DNA of 64,000 nucleotides from the NCBI GenBank assembly GCA_965223725.1, contig CBDCXE010000005.1, forward strand, positions 310,001-374,000, in the 5' to 3' direction. The position numbers and the translations under genes are program-made. Under the pieces are notes generated by a model. That model searched no databases, was not told the origin of the DNA, and saw only the letters and a program-made list of their open reading frames with translations. The stretch comes from CBDCXE01 sp965223725 [NCBI: Nitrospinota bacterium]. GTDB lineage: Bacteria > Nitrospinota_A > UBA7883. Below are positions 34,617-45,478 of the stretch, one piece after another (position 1 is the first letter of the stretch; every line of letters begins with the position of its first letter).

Positions 34617-36146
34617 ATGGATATGACTACGAAGAACCATGTAATTATTTTTGATACGACCTTGCGCGATGGCGAGCAGTCGCCCGGCTTCTCCATGACT
34701 ATTGACGAGAAGCTGGCGCTGGCGTCGCAACTGGCGCGGTTGAAGGTCGATGTGATCGAAGCTGGATTTCCAAAAGCGTCGCAAGGCGATTTTGACGCTG
34801 TCCGACAAATTGCAAAAACCATCAAAGGCCCGATCATCGCCGGGTTGGCCCGGGTGATACCGGAAGATATAGACCGCTGTTTCGAGGCGATCAAGCCGGC
34901 GAAGAAAAAGCGGATCCACACCTTCGTCGGGACGTCGGAGCAGCATCTGAAATATCAGATGAAAAAATCGAAAACAGAAGTGCTCAAGATGGCGGTCGCC
35001 GCGGTGCGCCGGTGCCGGGGCCATGTGAAGGATGTGGAGTTTTCCGCCATGGACGCCGTCCGGACCGATCGCAAGTTTCTGTACGATATTTTGGAGGCGA
35101 CCATCGCCGAGGGCGCCGGGACGGTGAACATCCCGGACACCGTCGGGTACGCCATCCCAGAGGAGTTCGGCGAGTTGATCACCCAAATCCGGGAAAACGT
35201 GCCGAATATCGACGACGCCGTGATCTCGGTCCATTGCCACAACGACCTGGGGATGGCGGTGGCCAACTCCGTCTCCGCGCTGATGAGCGGCGCCCGGCAG
35301 GTCGAATGCGCGGTCAACGGCATCGGCGAACGGGCGGGCAACGCATCACTGGAGGAGGTTGTGATGGCGGTCAAAACCCGGCGCGATTTCATGAAGCTGA
35401 AAACGCAGGTCGCCACGAAAGAGATATACAACACATCACGCCTGCTGACCTCCATAACCGGAATCGCGGTGCAGCCGAACAAGGCGATCACCGGCGAGAA
35501 TGCGTTCGCTCACGAGTCTGGCATACACCAGGACGGCGTGCTTAAAAAGAGCGACACGTTCGAGATCATGACCCCCGCCTCCATCGGGCTGAAAAAAAGC
35601 AAGCTTATACTCGGCAAGCACTCTGGCCGTCATGCGTTTTCCAAACGGCTTGAAGAGATGGGCTACAAACCGAAGGCGGACGCGTTGAACCATGCGTTCG
35701 AAAAATTCAAGGATCTGGCGGACAAGAAAAAGGAGATCTTCGACGAGGATTTGGTCGCCATCATGGGCGAGGAGATGTCTGCCGTAGATTCGAAAAAGAT
35801 TTTCGAGATGGTCCATGTGCAGACCAGCTCCGGCACCGGTTCGATACCGACCGCCACGGTCAGCCTGAAAAAAGGGGGACAGGTTATCACCGATTCGTCG
35901 GTGGGCGATGGGCCGGTGGACGCCGTGTTCCGGGCCATCGAACGGATCACAGGCATCAGCGGCCGGTTGATAAGTTATAACACCCGTTCGGTTTCCCTTG
36001 GCAAAGACGCCATTGGAGATGTAACCTTAAGGGTGGAAATCGGCGCCGACATTTTCAGCGGCAAGGGCTCCTCCACCGATGTGATAGAAGCTTCGGCAAA
36101 GGCATGGCTGTCTGCCATCAACCGGAAAGCGGCGATGAAAAAGTGA
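34617..36146 (+). CDS. leuA: 2-isopropylmalate synthase
   Basis: 509 aa (ATG at 34617; a second ATG two codons on is also possible; AAGGG upstream). First step of leucine synthesis from 2-ketoisovalerate and acetyl-CoA. The barrel shows IFDTTLRDGEQSPGFSM, VHCHNDLGMAVANSVSAL, VNGIGERAGNASLEEV and the diagnostic HESGIHQDGVLK. The C-terminal 130 residues are the allosteric leucine-binding domain (TSSGTGSIPTATVSLKKGG). It starts a leuA-accD-folC operon. It is clearly different from cimA in the window. Confidence 0.97.
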   Translation: MDMTTKNHVIIFDTTLRDGEQSPGFSMTIDEKLALASQLARLKVDVIEAGFPKASQGDFDAVRQIAKTIKGPIIAGLARVIPEDIDRCFEAIKPAKKKRIHTFVGTSEQHLKYQMKKSKTEVLKMAVAAVRRCRGHVKDVEFSAMDAVRTDRKFLYDILEATIAEGAGTVNIPDTVGYAIPEEFGELITQIRENVPNIDDAVISVHCHNDLGMAVANSVSALMSGARQVECAVNGIGERAGNASLEEVVMAVKTRRDFMKLKTQVATKEIYNTSRLLTSITGIAVQPNKAITGENAFAHESGIHQDGVLKKSDTFEIMTPASIGLKKSKLILGKHSGRHAFSKRLEEMGYKPKADALNHAFEKFKDLADKKKEIFDEDLVAIMGEEMSAVDSKKIFEMVHVQTSSGTGSIPTATVSLKKGGQVITDSSVGDGPVDAVFRAIERITGISGRLISYNTRSVSLGKDAIGDVTLRVEIGADIFSGKGSSTDVIEASAKAWLSAINRKAAMKK

Positions 36147-36168
36147 ACAAACCAAGGACATGAAGTAA

Positions 36169-37092
36169 ATGAGCTGGTTTACCCGAGTCAAAAAACCGCT
36201 GGAAGCGATCACCTTTCGCAACAGAATACCAGAAGGTGTGTGGACCAAGTGCTCCGGATGCAAGGAGATGATCTCCACCAACGAGCTGGAGACCAACCAC
36301 GCGGTCTGCCCGAAATGTGACCATCACCACCGGATGTCCGCCATGAGCAGGATCGAGCTTTTGATCGATGACGGATCGTTTAAGGAGAAGGACCAGGACA
36401 TTGCGCCGGCCGACCCTCTAAAATTCAAGGATAGCAAACGGTATAAAGACAGGATCGCCGCCGCCCAGAAAAAAAGCGGCGCCAAGGATTCTGTGATTTC
36501 CGGCTCTGGACTGCTGGCAAACCGGAAGGTAGAGATCGCTGCCATGGATTTCTATTTCATGGGCGGGTCGATGGGCTCGGTCGCGGGCGAGAAAATCACC
36601 CGTGCGCTGGAGCGTGGTGTGGAAAAAAGTAGACCGGTCATAGTTGTGTCATGCTCTGGCGGCGCCCGGATGCAGGAGGGCGTGCTGTCGCTCATGCAGA
36701 TGGCCAAAACATCGTCCGCCGTGGGTCTTATGGAGGAGGCGGGCCTGCCCTATATCTCGGTGCTGGCCGACCCGGTCAGCGGCGGCGTGACGGCCAGCTA
36801 CGCCATGCTGGGTGACGTTATCATCGCCGAACCGAAAGCGTTGATCTGTTTTGCCGGCCCCCGGGTCATCGAGCAGACCATCGGCGAGACGCTGCCGGAA
36901 GGTTTCCAGACGGCCGAGTTTCTTATGGAACATGGGTTCGTCGACATGGTTGTGAAGCGGCAGGAGCTTAAAACAAAAATCGCCACGTTGCTTAACCATA
37001 TGTGCGGCGCCATAGACTGCCCCTTGCCGGAAGCCGCCGCAGTGGCGGAGGACACTGAATCTGGTGGTGGCGACGAAGCTGGCGCCGATTAG
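36169..37092 (+). CDS. accD: Acetyl-CoA carboxylase carboxyltransferase subunit beta
   Basis: 307 aa. With AccA it transfers carboxyl from biotin to acetyl-CoA, making malonyl-CoA. The N-terminal zinc ribbon has Cys28, Cys31, Cys47 and Cys50 (WTKCSGCKEM, AVCPKCDHH). The crotonase-type body contains FMGGSMGSVAGEKITRALE, VSCSGGARMQEG, ADPVSGGVTASYAMLGD and FAGPRVIEQTIGETLPEGFQ. The last 20 residues are an acidic tail. It lies 22 bases after leuA and 8 before folC. Confidence 0.97.
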   Translation: MSWFTRVKKPLEAITFRNRIPEGVWTKCSGCKEMISTNELETNHAVCPKCDHHHRMSAMSRIELLIDDGSFKEKDQDIAPADPLKFKDSKRYKDRIAAAQKKSGAKDSVISGSGLLANRKVEIAAMDFYFMGGSMGSVAGEKITRALERGVEKSRPVIVVSCSGGARMQEGVLSLMQMAKTSSAVGLMEEAGLPYISVLADPVSGGVTASYAMLGDVIIAEPKALICFAGPRVIEQTIGETLPEGFQTAEFLMEHGFVDMVVKRQELKTKIATLLNHMCGAIDCPLPEAAAVAEDTESGGGDEAGAD

Positions 37093-37100
37093 CTGATCGG

Positions 37101-38384
37101 ATGGATTTCAGGCAAGCTTCCGCCTACCTCGATTCATTAACGTTCCAGGGCATGAAGCTGGGCCTGGAGGGCGCTTCGAGACTGCTCAACCGATTAGACA
37201 ACCCTCACGAAAAATTAAAGGTGATCCATGTGGCCGGCACCAACGGCAAAGGCTCCACCTGCTCCATGATCTCCAGCATACTGACGTCTGCTGGTATTTC
37301 CAACGGTTTGTACACATCGCCGCATATAGAATCATTTACCGAAAGAATCCAGATCAACGGCGCCCCTATCGATGAGCGAGCCAGCGCCGAGCTGATAACC
37401 TCGGTCAAATCCGCTGCAGAAGCGCATGAGCCGTTGAGTCCCACATATTTCGAGTTTATGACTGCGATGGCCATAAAACAGTTTGTCGATGAAGGGGCGG
37501 AATACGCGGTGCTGGAGGTGGGGCTGGGGGGCCGGTTCGACGCGACCAATATTGTGGATCCGGAGGTTTCGGTTATCACCACCATCGCGCTGGACCACAT
37601 GAAACATCTGGGCGACAGCCTGAGCGATATAGCGTTCGAGAAATGCGGCGTGATAAAAAATGGCGCGCCGCTTGTTTGCGGAGTGAGGGATCGGTCAGTG
37701 TCCAATGACATCATCGCCCAGGCCGACAGTGTCTCCGCGCCGGTCACACTGATCGATCGAGATTTCCATACCCAACGGATCGAGCAGGACGGCTGGGGCG
37801 AGCGGTTCAACTATCGTAATGGCGGGCGGCTGGACAATATCGATATCCCAATTCCAGGGGTCCAGCAGATAGACAACGCTTCGATAGCGATCGCGGTTGC
37901 CATGATTCTGAACGGCAACGGTTTGGATATAAATGAAAGCGCCATCCGGGAGGGACTGGCCAATGTAAAAACCCCCGGGCGGTTCGAAAAGGTGTCGGAC
38001 GGGCCGACGATTATCCTGGACGGCGCCCACAACCCGCACGCCGCCGCCGCGCTGTGCGCAACACTGCTGGAAAAGTTCGGCCGCAAAAATGTCGATTTCA
38101 TTTTCGGCCCCATGGGCGACAAGGACTACACATCGATGTTCGAGAACCTGGCTCCGTCGGCCCGGTCGTTCACCTGCTTCAGCCCGGATGTGGAACGCGC
38201 CATCGACCCGGCGCAACTGGCTGCGGCGCAAGCAGACCGATCGATCCCAACAACCATCGCCAACAGCGTCGGGGATGTGATCAAGTTATTCAACAGCGCG
38301 GACAGCGGCAAAGTATTCTGTGTCACCGGATCGTTCTACACGCTGGGCGAGCTGCGCCCGGCTATCAGACAGGCGCTTGGCTAA
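37101..38384 (+). CDS. folC: Bifunctional dihydrofolate/folylpolyglutamate synthase
   Basis: 427 aa, Mur-ligase fold. It adds glutamate to dihydropteroate and to folates. The P-loop is [15 protein letters not shown] near residue 43; [39 protein letters not shown] and [14 protein letters not shown] follow in the usual order. accD-folC pairing is common in Proteobacteria. Its end overlaps the convergent hemL end by 4 bases. Confidence 0.96.
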   Translation: MDFRQASAYLDSLTFQGMKLGLEGASRLLNRLDNPHEKLKVIHVAGTNGKGSTCSMISSILTSAGISNGLYTSPHIESFTERIQINGAPIDERASAELITSVKSAAEAHEPLSPTYFEFMTAMAIKQFVDEGAEYAVLEVGLGGRFDATNIVDPEVSVITTIALDHMKHLGDSLSDIAFEKCGVIKNGAPLVCGVRDRSVSNDIIAQADSVSAPVTLIDRDFHTQRIEQDGWGERFNYRNGGRLDNIDIPIPGVQQIDNASIAIAVAMILNGNGLDINESAIREGLANVKTPGRFEKVSDGPTIILDGAHNPHAAAALCATLLEKFGRKNVDFIFGPMGDKDYTSMFENLAPSARSFTCFSPDVERAIDPAQLAAAQADRSIPTTIANSVGDVIKLFNSADSGKVFCVTGSFYTLGELRPAIRQALG

Positions 38385-39661
38385 AGTTGGGCCAGCGCCG
38401 TTTTGGCCGCGTCCAGGGTTTTGTCGATTTCCTCTTCGGTGTGCGCCAGCGACATGAAACCCGCCTCGAATTGCGAAGGGGCCAGGTATATACCATTGTC
38501 GAGCATCAGCCGGAAATATTTTGCGAACCGCTCGGTGTCACAACCCTTCGCGCTTTCGCAATCGTAAACAGCGTCCACATCGGTGAAGAACATGGAGAAC
38601 ATGGCGCCGACCCGGTTATGAACAGCGGGCACGTCCGCTTCATCGGCCAGCCCTTTCAATCCATCGGCCAGCCGCGCCGATGACGATTCCAGCTTTTCAT
38701 ACGTCCCCTCCGCCTTCAGCAGCTTCAGCGTGGCCAGCCCCGCCGCCATGGCCAGGGGGTTGCCGGACAGGGTGCCGGCCTGGTATATCGGCCCCGCCGG
38801 CGCGATCTGCTCCATGATCTCCCGCTTGCCGCCATACGCGCCCACCGGCAGCCCGCCGCCGATCACCTTGCCCATCGTGGTTAAATCTGGCGTCACGCCA
38901 TACAGTTCCTGCGCGCCGCCGTAGGCCACGCGGAACCCGGTCATCACCTCGTCGAAGATCAGGACGATGCCGTAGCCGTCGCACAGTTTACGCAGCCCTT
39001 TCAGGAATTCCATCGTCGGCGGCAAGACCCCCATGTTGCCCACCACCGGCTCCAGTATTATGCACGCGATCTGGTCGCCCTCTTTCACCAGAAGATCATC
39101 AATGGCGTCCAGCGAGTTATAGGGCGCCGATACTGTCAAGTTCGCCAGCGCTTCCGGCACCCCGGGCGAGTCGGGCAATCCCAGCGTCTCCACCCCGGAT
39201 CCGGCCGCCACCAGCACAGAGTCACCAGCGCCATGATAACAGCCGTCAAACTTTATGATCTTCTCCCTGCCGGTATAGCCCCGCGCCGCCCGGATGGCCG
39301 CGGTGGTCGCCTCGGTGCCGGAATTGACCATCCGGACCATCTCCACCGAAGGCACAGCGTCGACCACCATCTCCGCCAGTTCGATCTCCAGTTCGGTAGG
39401 CGCGCCGAAGCTGGTCCCGCTCTCCATGGCGTTGCGGACCGCGTCCAGCACCTCCGGGTGGGCGTGGCCCACGATCATCGGGCCCCAGGAGCCGACATAG
39501 TCGATATACTCCCGCCCCTCCACGTCATGGATTTTCGACCCGGCGGCTTTTCTGATAAACAGCGGGTCGCCCCCCACCGATTTGAACGCACGCACAGGGC
39601 TGTTCACTCCGCCCGGCATCAAGGCGTTCGCTTTCCTGAATAATTCGGCGCTGTTGATCAT
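38381..39661 (-). CDS. hemL: Glutamate-1-semialdehyde 2,1-aminomutase
   Basis: 426 aa, the family length. PLP enzyme making 5-aminolevulinate for heme by the C5 pathway. The PLP lysine is Lys265 in [42 protein letters not shown] and [14 protein letters not shown] are hallmark segments. It follows mtnP by 12 bases. Its presence shows heme precursors come from glutamyl-tRNA, consistent with the chlorite-dismutase/HemQ family gene elsewhere in the window. Confidence 0.97.
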   Translation of the reverse strand: MINSAELFRKANALMPGGVNSPVRAFKSVGGDPLFIRKAAGSKIHDVEGREYIDYVGSWGPMIVGHAHPEVLDAVRNAMESGTSFGAPTELEIELAEMVVDAVPSVEMVRMVNSGTEATTAAIRAARGYTGREKIIKFDGCYHGAGDSVLVAAGSGVETLGLPDSPGVPEALANLTVSAPYNSLDAIDDLLVKEGDQIACIILEPVVGNMGVLPPTMEFLKGLRKLCDGYGIVLIFDEVMTGFRVAYGGAQELYGVTPDLTTMGKVIGGGLPVGAYGGKREIMEQIAPAGPIYQAGTLSGNPLAMAAGLATLKLLKAEGTYEKLESSSARLADGLKGLADEADVPAVHNRVGAMFSMFFTDVDAVYDCESAKGCDTERFAKYFRLMLDNGIYLAPSQFEAGFMSLAHTEEEIDKTLDAAKTALAQL

Positions 39662-39673
39662 AAATAAAATACC

Positions 39674-40525
39674 TTATTTAATATATTTACCGATTATGAT
39701 GTCCAGGTCCTTCTTGACCTTCTTCGGGATCGCAGCCGGGTCGGTGATAACGCCATACTGCATCGCCGTGGCGCAGGGGCAGTCCCGCTCCGCCTTGATT
39801 TTCGGGATCACCGCCTTGATGGTCGCCTTCGACTTTTCTACATTCGACGACATGGTGGCCATCACCTGCTCGATGGTCACATCCTCGTCGTGCCAGCAGT
39901 CATAATCGGTGGCCAGCGCCAGCGTGGTGTAGCAGATCTCCGCCTCCCGGGCCAGCTTCGCCTCCTGCAGGTTGGTCATGCCGATCACCTCGGCGCCCCA
40001 GGAGCGGTACAGCAGCGACTCCGCCCGGGTGGAAAACTGCGGCCCTTCCATGCAGATATATGTCCCGCCATGATGCGACCGCCAGCCGATCTCCCGGGTG
40101 GCGTCATTCAACACACCGCCGAGGTAGGCGCAGGTCGGGTCGGCGAAGGTGATATGCGCCACGGCGCCGCCGCCGAAGAAAGTGCTCTCGCGGTTGGCGC
40201 GGGTGCGGTCGATGAACTGATCCACGATCACCGCGTGCCCCGGCTCGATCTCCTCCTTCAATGAACCTACGGCGGAGACGGAGAGAATGCGCTCCACGCC
40301 CAGGCTTTTCATCGCCCAGATATTCGCCCGGAACGGCAGCTCCGACGGCAGGATGCGGTGGCCCTTGCCGTGGCGGGGCAGAAAGACCAGATCAACGCCA
40401 TCCAAAGTCCCGGTGATCAGTTCATCCGACGGGTCGCCAAAGGGTGTAGATACTTTAACAGACTGGATGTTTTCCATCCCCTCCATTTCATACAAGCCAC
40501 TTCCGCCGATAACACCGATCTTCAT
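39674..40525 (-). CDS. mtnP: S-methyl-5'-thioadenosine phosphorylase
   Basis: 283 aa, purine-phosphorylase family. It splits methylthioadenosine to adenine and methylthioribose-1-phosphate. Start IGVIGGSGLYEMEG, phosphate site FLPRHGKGH, then ILSVSAVGSLKEEI, CMEGPQFSTRAES and IGMTNLQEAKLAREAEICY with ALATDYDCW, the MTAP-type pattern. It is the first gene of a two-gene operon with hemL. No other methionine salvage genes are nearby. Confidence 0.95.
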   Translation of the reverse strand: MKIGVIGGSGLYEMEGMENIQSVKVSTPFGDPSDELITGTLDGVDLVFLPRHGKGHRILPSELPFRANIWAMKSLGVERILSVSAVGSLKEEIEPGHAVIVDQFIDRTRANRESTFFGGGAVAHITFADPTCAYLGGVLNDATREIGWRSHHGGTYICMEGPQFSTRAESLLYRSWGAEVIGMTNLQEAKLAREAEICYTTLALATDYDCWHDEDVTIEQVMATMSSNVEKSKATIKAVIPKIKAERDCPCATAMQYGVITDPAAIPKKVKKDLDIIIGKYIK

Positions 40526-40634
40526 CTATTTTCTCCTGATAGCTTCTGGTTATGGTAAACAAACCAGATAAATATCGCATATCAGGAGCCGCCGCGCAAG
40601 GCGCTATAAGTTTGGGTCACATACCATTATTCCC

Positions 40635-40662
40635 TTGACTTGGAAATAGTCTGGCCGATAAT
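40635..40662 (+). promoter_or_regulatory. Sigma70-like promoter upstream of the beta-helix surface protein gene
   Basis: TTGACT (40635-40640) and GATAAT (40657-40662) are 16 bases apart. It lies 23 bases before a short ribosome-site-led frame and 130 bases before the large gene. The same TTGACT-16 arrangement is seen before the gap gene. Confidence 0.5.
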
Positions 40663-40684
40663 ACATTATTAGGGAGAATATCTT

Positions 40685-40783
40685 ATGCACAAGTATACAA
40701 CCCAAGGCCCTGGTTTATGGTTAAGTGCTTTCATTCCGTCGATTATATTTTGTACGAAAGTCAATAATAGTGGTAATCAATAG
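40685..40783 (+). CDS. Short leader frame before the surface protein gene
   Basis: 32 codons, from an ATG with AGGGAG 8-13 bases upstream to a TAG whose bases form part of the ribosome site of the next gene. The peptide begins MHKYTTQGPGLWLSAFIPSI and is not recognised. Position between promoter and gene suggests a translated leader or a small protein. It could also be chance. Confidence 0.35.
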   Translation: MHKYTTQGPGLWLSAFIPSIIFCTKVNNSGNQ

Positions 40784-40792
40784 GAAACCAAA

Positions 40793-42967
40793 ATGCACTC
40801 GCACAATTTCATAAGCAAATTATCGCTGATCATTTGCTTTATCACAATTGCTCTGTCAACCGCACAGAGCGCATATTCCGCCACATATAATGTCACCAAA
40901 ATCGCAGACACTGCGGATGGAGCCTGTGACGCTGACTGCTCGTTACGTGAGGCGATATCGGCCGCCAATAATAATATAAATGCAGATACTATTAACATCC
41001 CGGCAGGAACCTATCTGATCCAAAGGTCGGGTCCCCCCGATGATAATAACAGCGCCGGTGATTTTGATATCAAGACCCACTTAACTATTACTGGCGCCGG
41101 GAGTGGCGCCACGATCATAGATGGCGGAAGCGTTGGTGGTAGTGTAACTGACCGCGTGTTCCATATTCTCGGCAGCACGTTAAATGTTTCTATCTCCGGC
41201 GTGACTGTTCGCAACGGCTCCACTACTGGAGATGGCGGAGGAATATTCAACGATAATGGAAATCTTACCATTAGCAATTCTATTATCAGCGGCAATACCG
41301 CTGTTGGCGCTGGTGGTGGTATCAGGCACTCGATCACAGGTATGCTAAACATTAACAATACCACAATCAGCGGGAACACGGCTATAAGCAAAGGCGGAGG
41401 CATACTGACCCTCGGCAATGCTGCTATCACAAAATCCACAATCAGTGGCAATACAACTACTTCCAATGGTGGTGGTGGTATCTACAACAGTACTGCCGGC
41501 ACGTCACTTTCAATTAACTATTCCACAATCAGCGGCAATTCAGCTCTATCTGGTGATGGAGGTGGTATTAATAACAATTCTGGCGGTACGGCCAATATCG
41601 ACGCTACTACAATAAGTGGAAATACAGCCAACTTTGGTGGTGGCATCATGAATTTTCAAATACTCAACCTTGCCAGCTCCACTATCAGTGGCAATGTGGC
41701 TAGTTCTGTTGGCGGTGTTTACAGCTTGGGAGCTTCTGCCAGCTTGACTGTCGCTAACAGTATCATAGCTAATCAAACTAGCGGCGCTGATTGCCAGGTA
41801 ATTGGCGGAGGGGCATTCTTATCCAACGGTTACAATCTAGAGAGTGGTACTTCTTGCGGGTTTACGCAGCCTACCGATATACAGAACGCGAACCCCCGCC
41901 TGGGCCCACTGGCGTATAACGGGGGGCCGACCAGGACCCATGCGCTTTATGCTGGTTCAGCAGCGGTAGATACCGGTCGCTGTTTCCTGCATGTTGTGAC
42001 GGATCAGCGGGGCATTTTGCGGCCTGTCAACAAGTGCGATATTGGAGCGTATGAATACAGTAATACGGCTAACGATTTTAATGGTGACGGCAAGTCGGAT
42101 GTGTTGCGCAGATATATCCCGGATGGGCGCACCGTGGTATGGGCAATGGCGGGCAGTACAGTAACCTCGGCCATTTGGACAACCATGTTTAATAATAACA
42201 ACTGGGAAATTGCAGGCACGGGTGACTTCAACGGCGACCGCAAAAAAGATATCTTGTGGCGATACAAACCCGATGGGCGGACATTGATATGGTTCATGTC
42301 GGGCAACATTGTGTTGGGCGCCCAATGGACATCGCTGTTTTTTAATCTCAATTGGGAAATAGCTGGAGTCGGCGATTTCAACAATGATGAAAGGGTGGAT
42401 GTTTTATGGCGTTATAAGCCGGACGGGCGCACCTTGATCAGGTTCATGTCTGGCAGTACTGTGTATGCCACCCAATGGACATCGCGGGTGTTTGGCAACA
42501 ACTGGGGTATTGCGGGCATCGGTGATTTTAATGGCGATAATAGAGCAGACATATTGTGGCTATATAAGCCAGATGGCCGCACATTGGTCTGGACCATGTA
42601 TGGCAGCACCGTGGCGTTGAACCAGTGGACTTCGCTGTTTTTCAACCTGGCTTGGGAAATTGTGGGCATTGGCGATTTTAACTATGATCTCAAAACAGAC
42701 ATTTTATGGCGCTACAAGCCGGATGGCCGAACACTTATCCGGTTCATGTCTGGCAGCACCGTAATCGCTACTCAGTGGACCACACTGTTTTTCAATATCA
42801 ATTGGGAAGTTCTCCGTTTAGGGGAATTCAACGGTGATGGCCGGTCGGATGTATTATGGCGGTATAAGCCGGATGGCCGCACACTGGTCAGGACAATGTC
42901 GGGCAGCACCGTTGCGGCCACCCAATGGACATCGAAACAATATAATAACAACTGGTCTGTGGAGTAG
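40793..42967 (+). CDS. Secreted CSLREA/beta-helix protein with six FG-GAP-like repeats
   Basis: 724 aa. A signal peptide (residues about 1-30, LSLIICFITIALSTAQSAYSA) is followed by a CSLREA domain (DTADGACDADCSLREAIS), then a right-handed beta-helix of short TISGNT turns (about 130-330), then six tandem 50-residue repeats of the form DFNGD-xxxDILWRYKPDGRT (about 428-724) resembling Ca-binding FG-GAP/VCBS units. No sortase or PEP-CTERM anchor is seen at the C-terminus. It is likely an extracellular or cell-surface protein. The catalytic function, if any, is unknown. It converges on the outer-membrane barrel gene. Confidence 0.88.
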   Translation: MHSHNFISKLSLIICFITIALSTAQSAYSATYNVTKIADTADGACDADCSLREAISAANNNINADTINIPAGTYLIQRSGPPDDNNSAGDFDIKTHLTITGAGSGATIIDGGSVGGSVTDRVFHILGSTLNVSISGVTVRNGSTTGDGGGIFNDNGNLTISNSIISGNTAVGAGGGIRHSITGMLNINNTTISGNTAISKGGGILTLGNAAITKSTISGNTTTSNGGGGIYNSTAGTSLSINYSTISGNSALSGDGGGINNNSGGTANIDATTISGNTANFGGGIMNFQILNLASSTISGNVASSVGGVYSLGASASLTVANSIIANQTSGADCQVIGGGAFLSNGYNLESGTSCGFTQPTDIQNANPRLGPLAYNGGPTRTHALYAGSAAVDTGRCFLHVVTDQRGILRPVNKCDIGAYEYSNTANDFNGDGKSDVLRRYIPDGRTVVWAMAGSTVTSAIWTTMFNNNNWEIAGTGDFNGDRKKDILWRYKPDGRTLIWFMSGNIVLGAQWTSLFFNLNWEIAGVGDFNNDERVDVLWRYKPDGRTLIRFMSGSTVYATQWTSRVFGNNWGIAGIGDFNGDNRADILWLYKPDGRTLVWTMYGSTVALNQWTSLFFNLAWEIVGIGDFNYDLKTDILWRYKPDGRTLIRFMSGSTVIATQWTTLFFNINWEVLRLGEFNGDGRSDVLWRYKPDGRTLVRTMSGSTVAATQWTSKQYNNNWSVE
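42074..42964 (+). repeat. Six tandem 150-bp repeats in the surface protein gene
   Basis: Each unit codes 50 residues starting with D/E-F-N-x-D and ending with W-E-I-A-G-x-G. Units 2-6 share WRYKPDGRTL almost exactly. High similarity at DNA level suggests recent duplication or ongoing recombination. Confidence 0.85.
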
Positions 42968-43012
42968 CGTCGAAACTACAGAATGCCATTATATCCTTAG
43001 TCGGGCGCTACC

Positions 43013-44326
43013 CTAGAAGGGGTGCCCCACCATGGCCCAGGCGTTGAAGCCTTCTTCCGATACGGCCATGTCTAGGCGGACAACGGTCCGAATGGTCATG
43101 AACCGCAGTCCCAGTCCGGCGTCCCAATTCATATCATCGTGAAGTTTTGAGAGATTGTATTCACCAGCCACCCGGCCCGCTTCCACGAACAGGGCCGCCT
43201 GCCACCAGTCGATTTCCAGAAAATCGAGCAACGCAATATTTCCCAAAGGGTTCCAAAACGGCGTCAGCCGGACTTCTGCGGAATAAAACAGGGCCGACTT
43301 GTCATGGAACCGGTTTTGTGGAAAACCTTTCATGCGGTAAAACCCGCCCAGCCGGGCGCCATGGATCGGGGGAGGGCGGTTGAGTATTTCACCCGCTTCC
43401 TCTCTCCATGTTGGCGTGTCGGCGGTCCACACGTTCAGCGCCAATACCCGTTGCCGGAAAATATCGTTGGCGCCCAGGGAAAAATATTTTGCATACTCAG
43501 CTTCCAGAAATGTCCAGGTTTCGAAGGTGTCGGGCCAGCCAAAATCCCGGCTGACGCCCAGCTTCATGGCGCTGCCAAATGTTGGGTTCTCCGGGAAGTC
43601 ACGGTTGTCATGGGTCAGCTCCAGCTTTAACCCGGATGATAAAAACGATTCCTCGACGCCGTCATCTTCCAGCTTCAATGATTTTCTTTGGGCGAACTGC
43701 ACCAGCGATAATATTGTCACCCCGTTTTCCAGCGGGTTCCAGCTATTTCCACCAGACGCGCCCGAAACCAGCATCCCGTTTCGGAGCCCATACTGGCTTT
43801 GCGGTGTGGCGCGGCCATAACCGATCGGCAGCATATACCGGGCGCTCAGTTCATACCAGTTATCCCACCCTTCGCCTTCCAGAAAATTGTCTTTATCGGA
43901 CCCATGTCCGCCAGAACGTTCCAGCATGAACTTTGGGTTGCCCATTGTATAAGCCCTTTGCGCCGTGTATCTGCCGACGGAGCCCAGCGCGTCGATGAAG
44001 ACCCGCTCTGTGCCTGGCGCCCGCAGATCCTTGAGCGAGAACAGGAACGCGTATGAGGAATTCGAGCTGCCAAGTACAGCGCCGAAAAGTTTAACCTGGT
44101 TATCACCATAGTATCTGTATCCACCGCCGGCAAGGCCATAGGCCACGCCAAGGCTGTCCGCCACAAAAGCGTATGGCAGGGCAACAAATCTTTCTTTTGC
44201 CTGCTCTTCGTCCACATCCACAGTGGTTGATGGCGGAGATAGGACAAGCGCTGACGACCAAACGGCCCCAAACGAAACCATGGCTATGGTAAATATAGCC
44301 ATTGATAATGTACGAATTTTCATCAT
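43013..44326 (-). CDS. Outer-membrane beta-barrel protein, Omp85/surface-antigen-like
   Basis: 437 aa. Residues 1-26 form a signal peptide (LSMAIFTIAMVSFGAVWSSA). The rest alternates aromatic beta strands and ends in F (AMVGHPF), as for outer-membrane insertion. The segment GARLGGFYRMKGFPQNRFHDKSALFYSAEVRLTP matches the lid/substrate motif region of Omp85-family barrels, but no POTRA domains precede it, so it is a minimal surface-antigen-type barrel. It is divergent from gap, with a 118-base spacer. The function (transport or assembly) is not known. Confidence 0.8.
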   Translation of the reverse strand: MMKIRTLSMAIFTIAMVSFGAVWSSALVLSPPSTTVDVDEEQAKERFVALPYAFVADSLGVAYGLAGGGYRYYGDNQVKLFGAVLGSSNSSYAFLFSLKDLRAPGTERVFIDALGSVGRYTAQRAYTMGNPKFMLERSGGHGSDKDNFLEGEGWDNWYELSARYMLPIGYGRATPQSQYGLRNGMLVSGASGGNSWNPLENGVTILSLVQFAQRKSLKLEDDGVEESFLSSGLKLELTHDNRDFPENPTFGSAMKLGVSRDFGWPDTFETWTFLEAEYAKYFSLGANDIFRQRVLALNVWTADTPTWREEAGEILNRPPPIHGARLGGFYRMKGFPQNRFHDKSALFYSAEVRLTPFWNPLGNIALLDFLEIDWWQAALFVEAGRVAGEYNLSKLHDDMNWDAGLGLRFMTIRTVVRLDMAVSEEGFNAWAMVGHPF

Positions 44327-44365
44327 ATTATTCTATCGGAACATCCACCAAAAAACCTTATTGGA

Positions 44366-44393
44366 TTGACTTGTAGCATCAAAGGATTATAGT
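44366..44393 (+). promoter_or_regulatory. Sigma70-like promoter of the gap-pgk-tpiA operon
   Basis: TTGACT (44366-44371) and TATAGT (44388-44393) are spaced 16 bases, each matching consensus at 5 of 6 positions. It lies about 50 bases before the gap start codon. Confidence 0.6.
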
Positions 44394-44429
44394 ATTCATA
44401 TTCGGTTTTACCTTGTTTAGACATTTTAA

Positions 44430-45464
<1,035 letters not shown>

Positions 45465-45478
45465 CCAGAACCGGTAGG

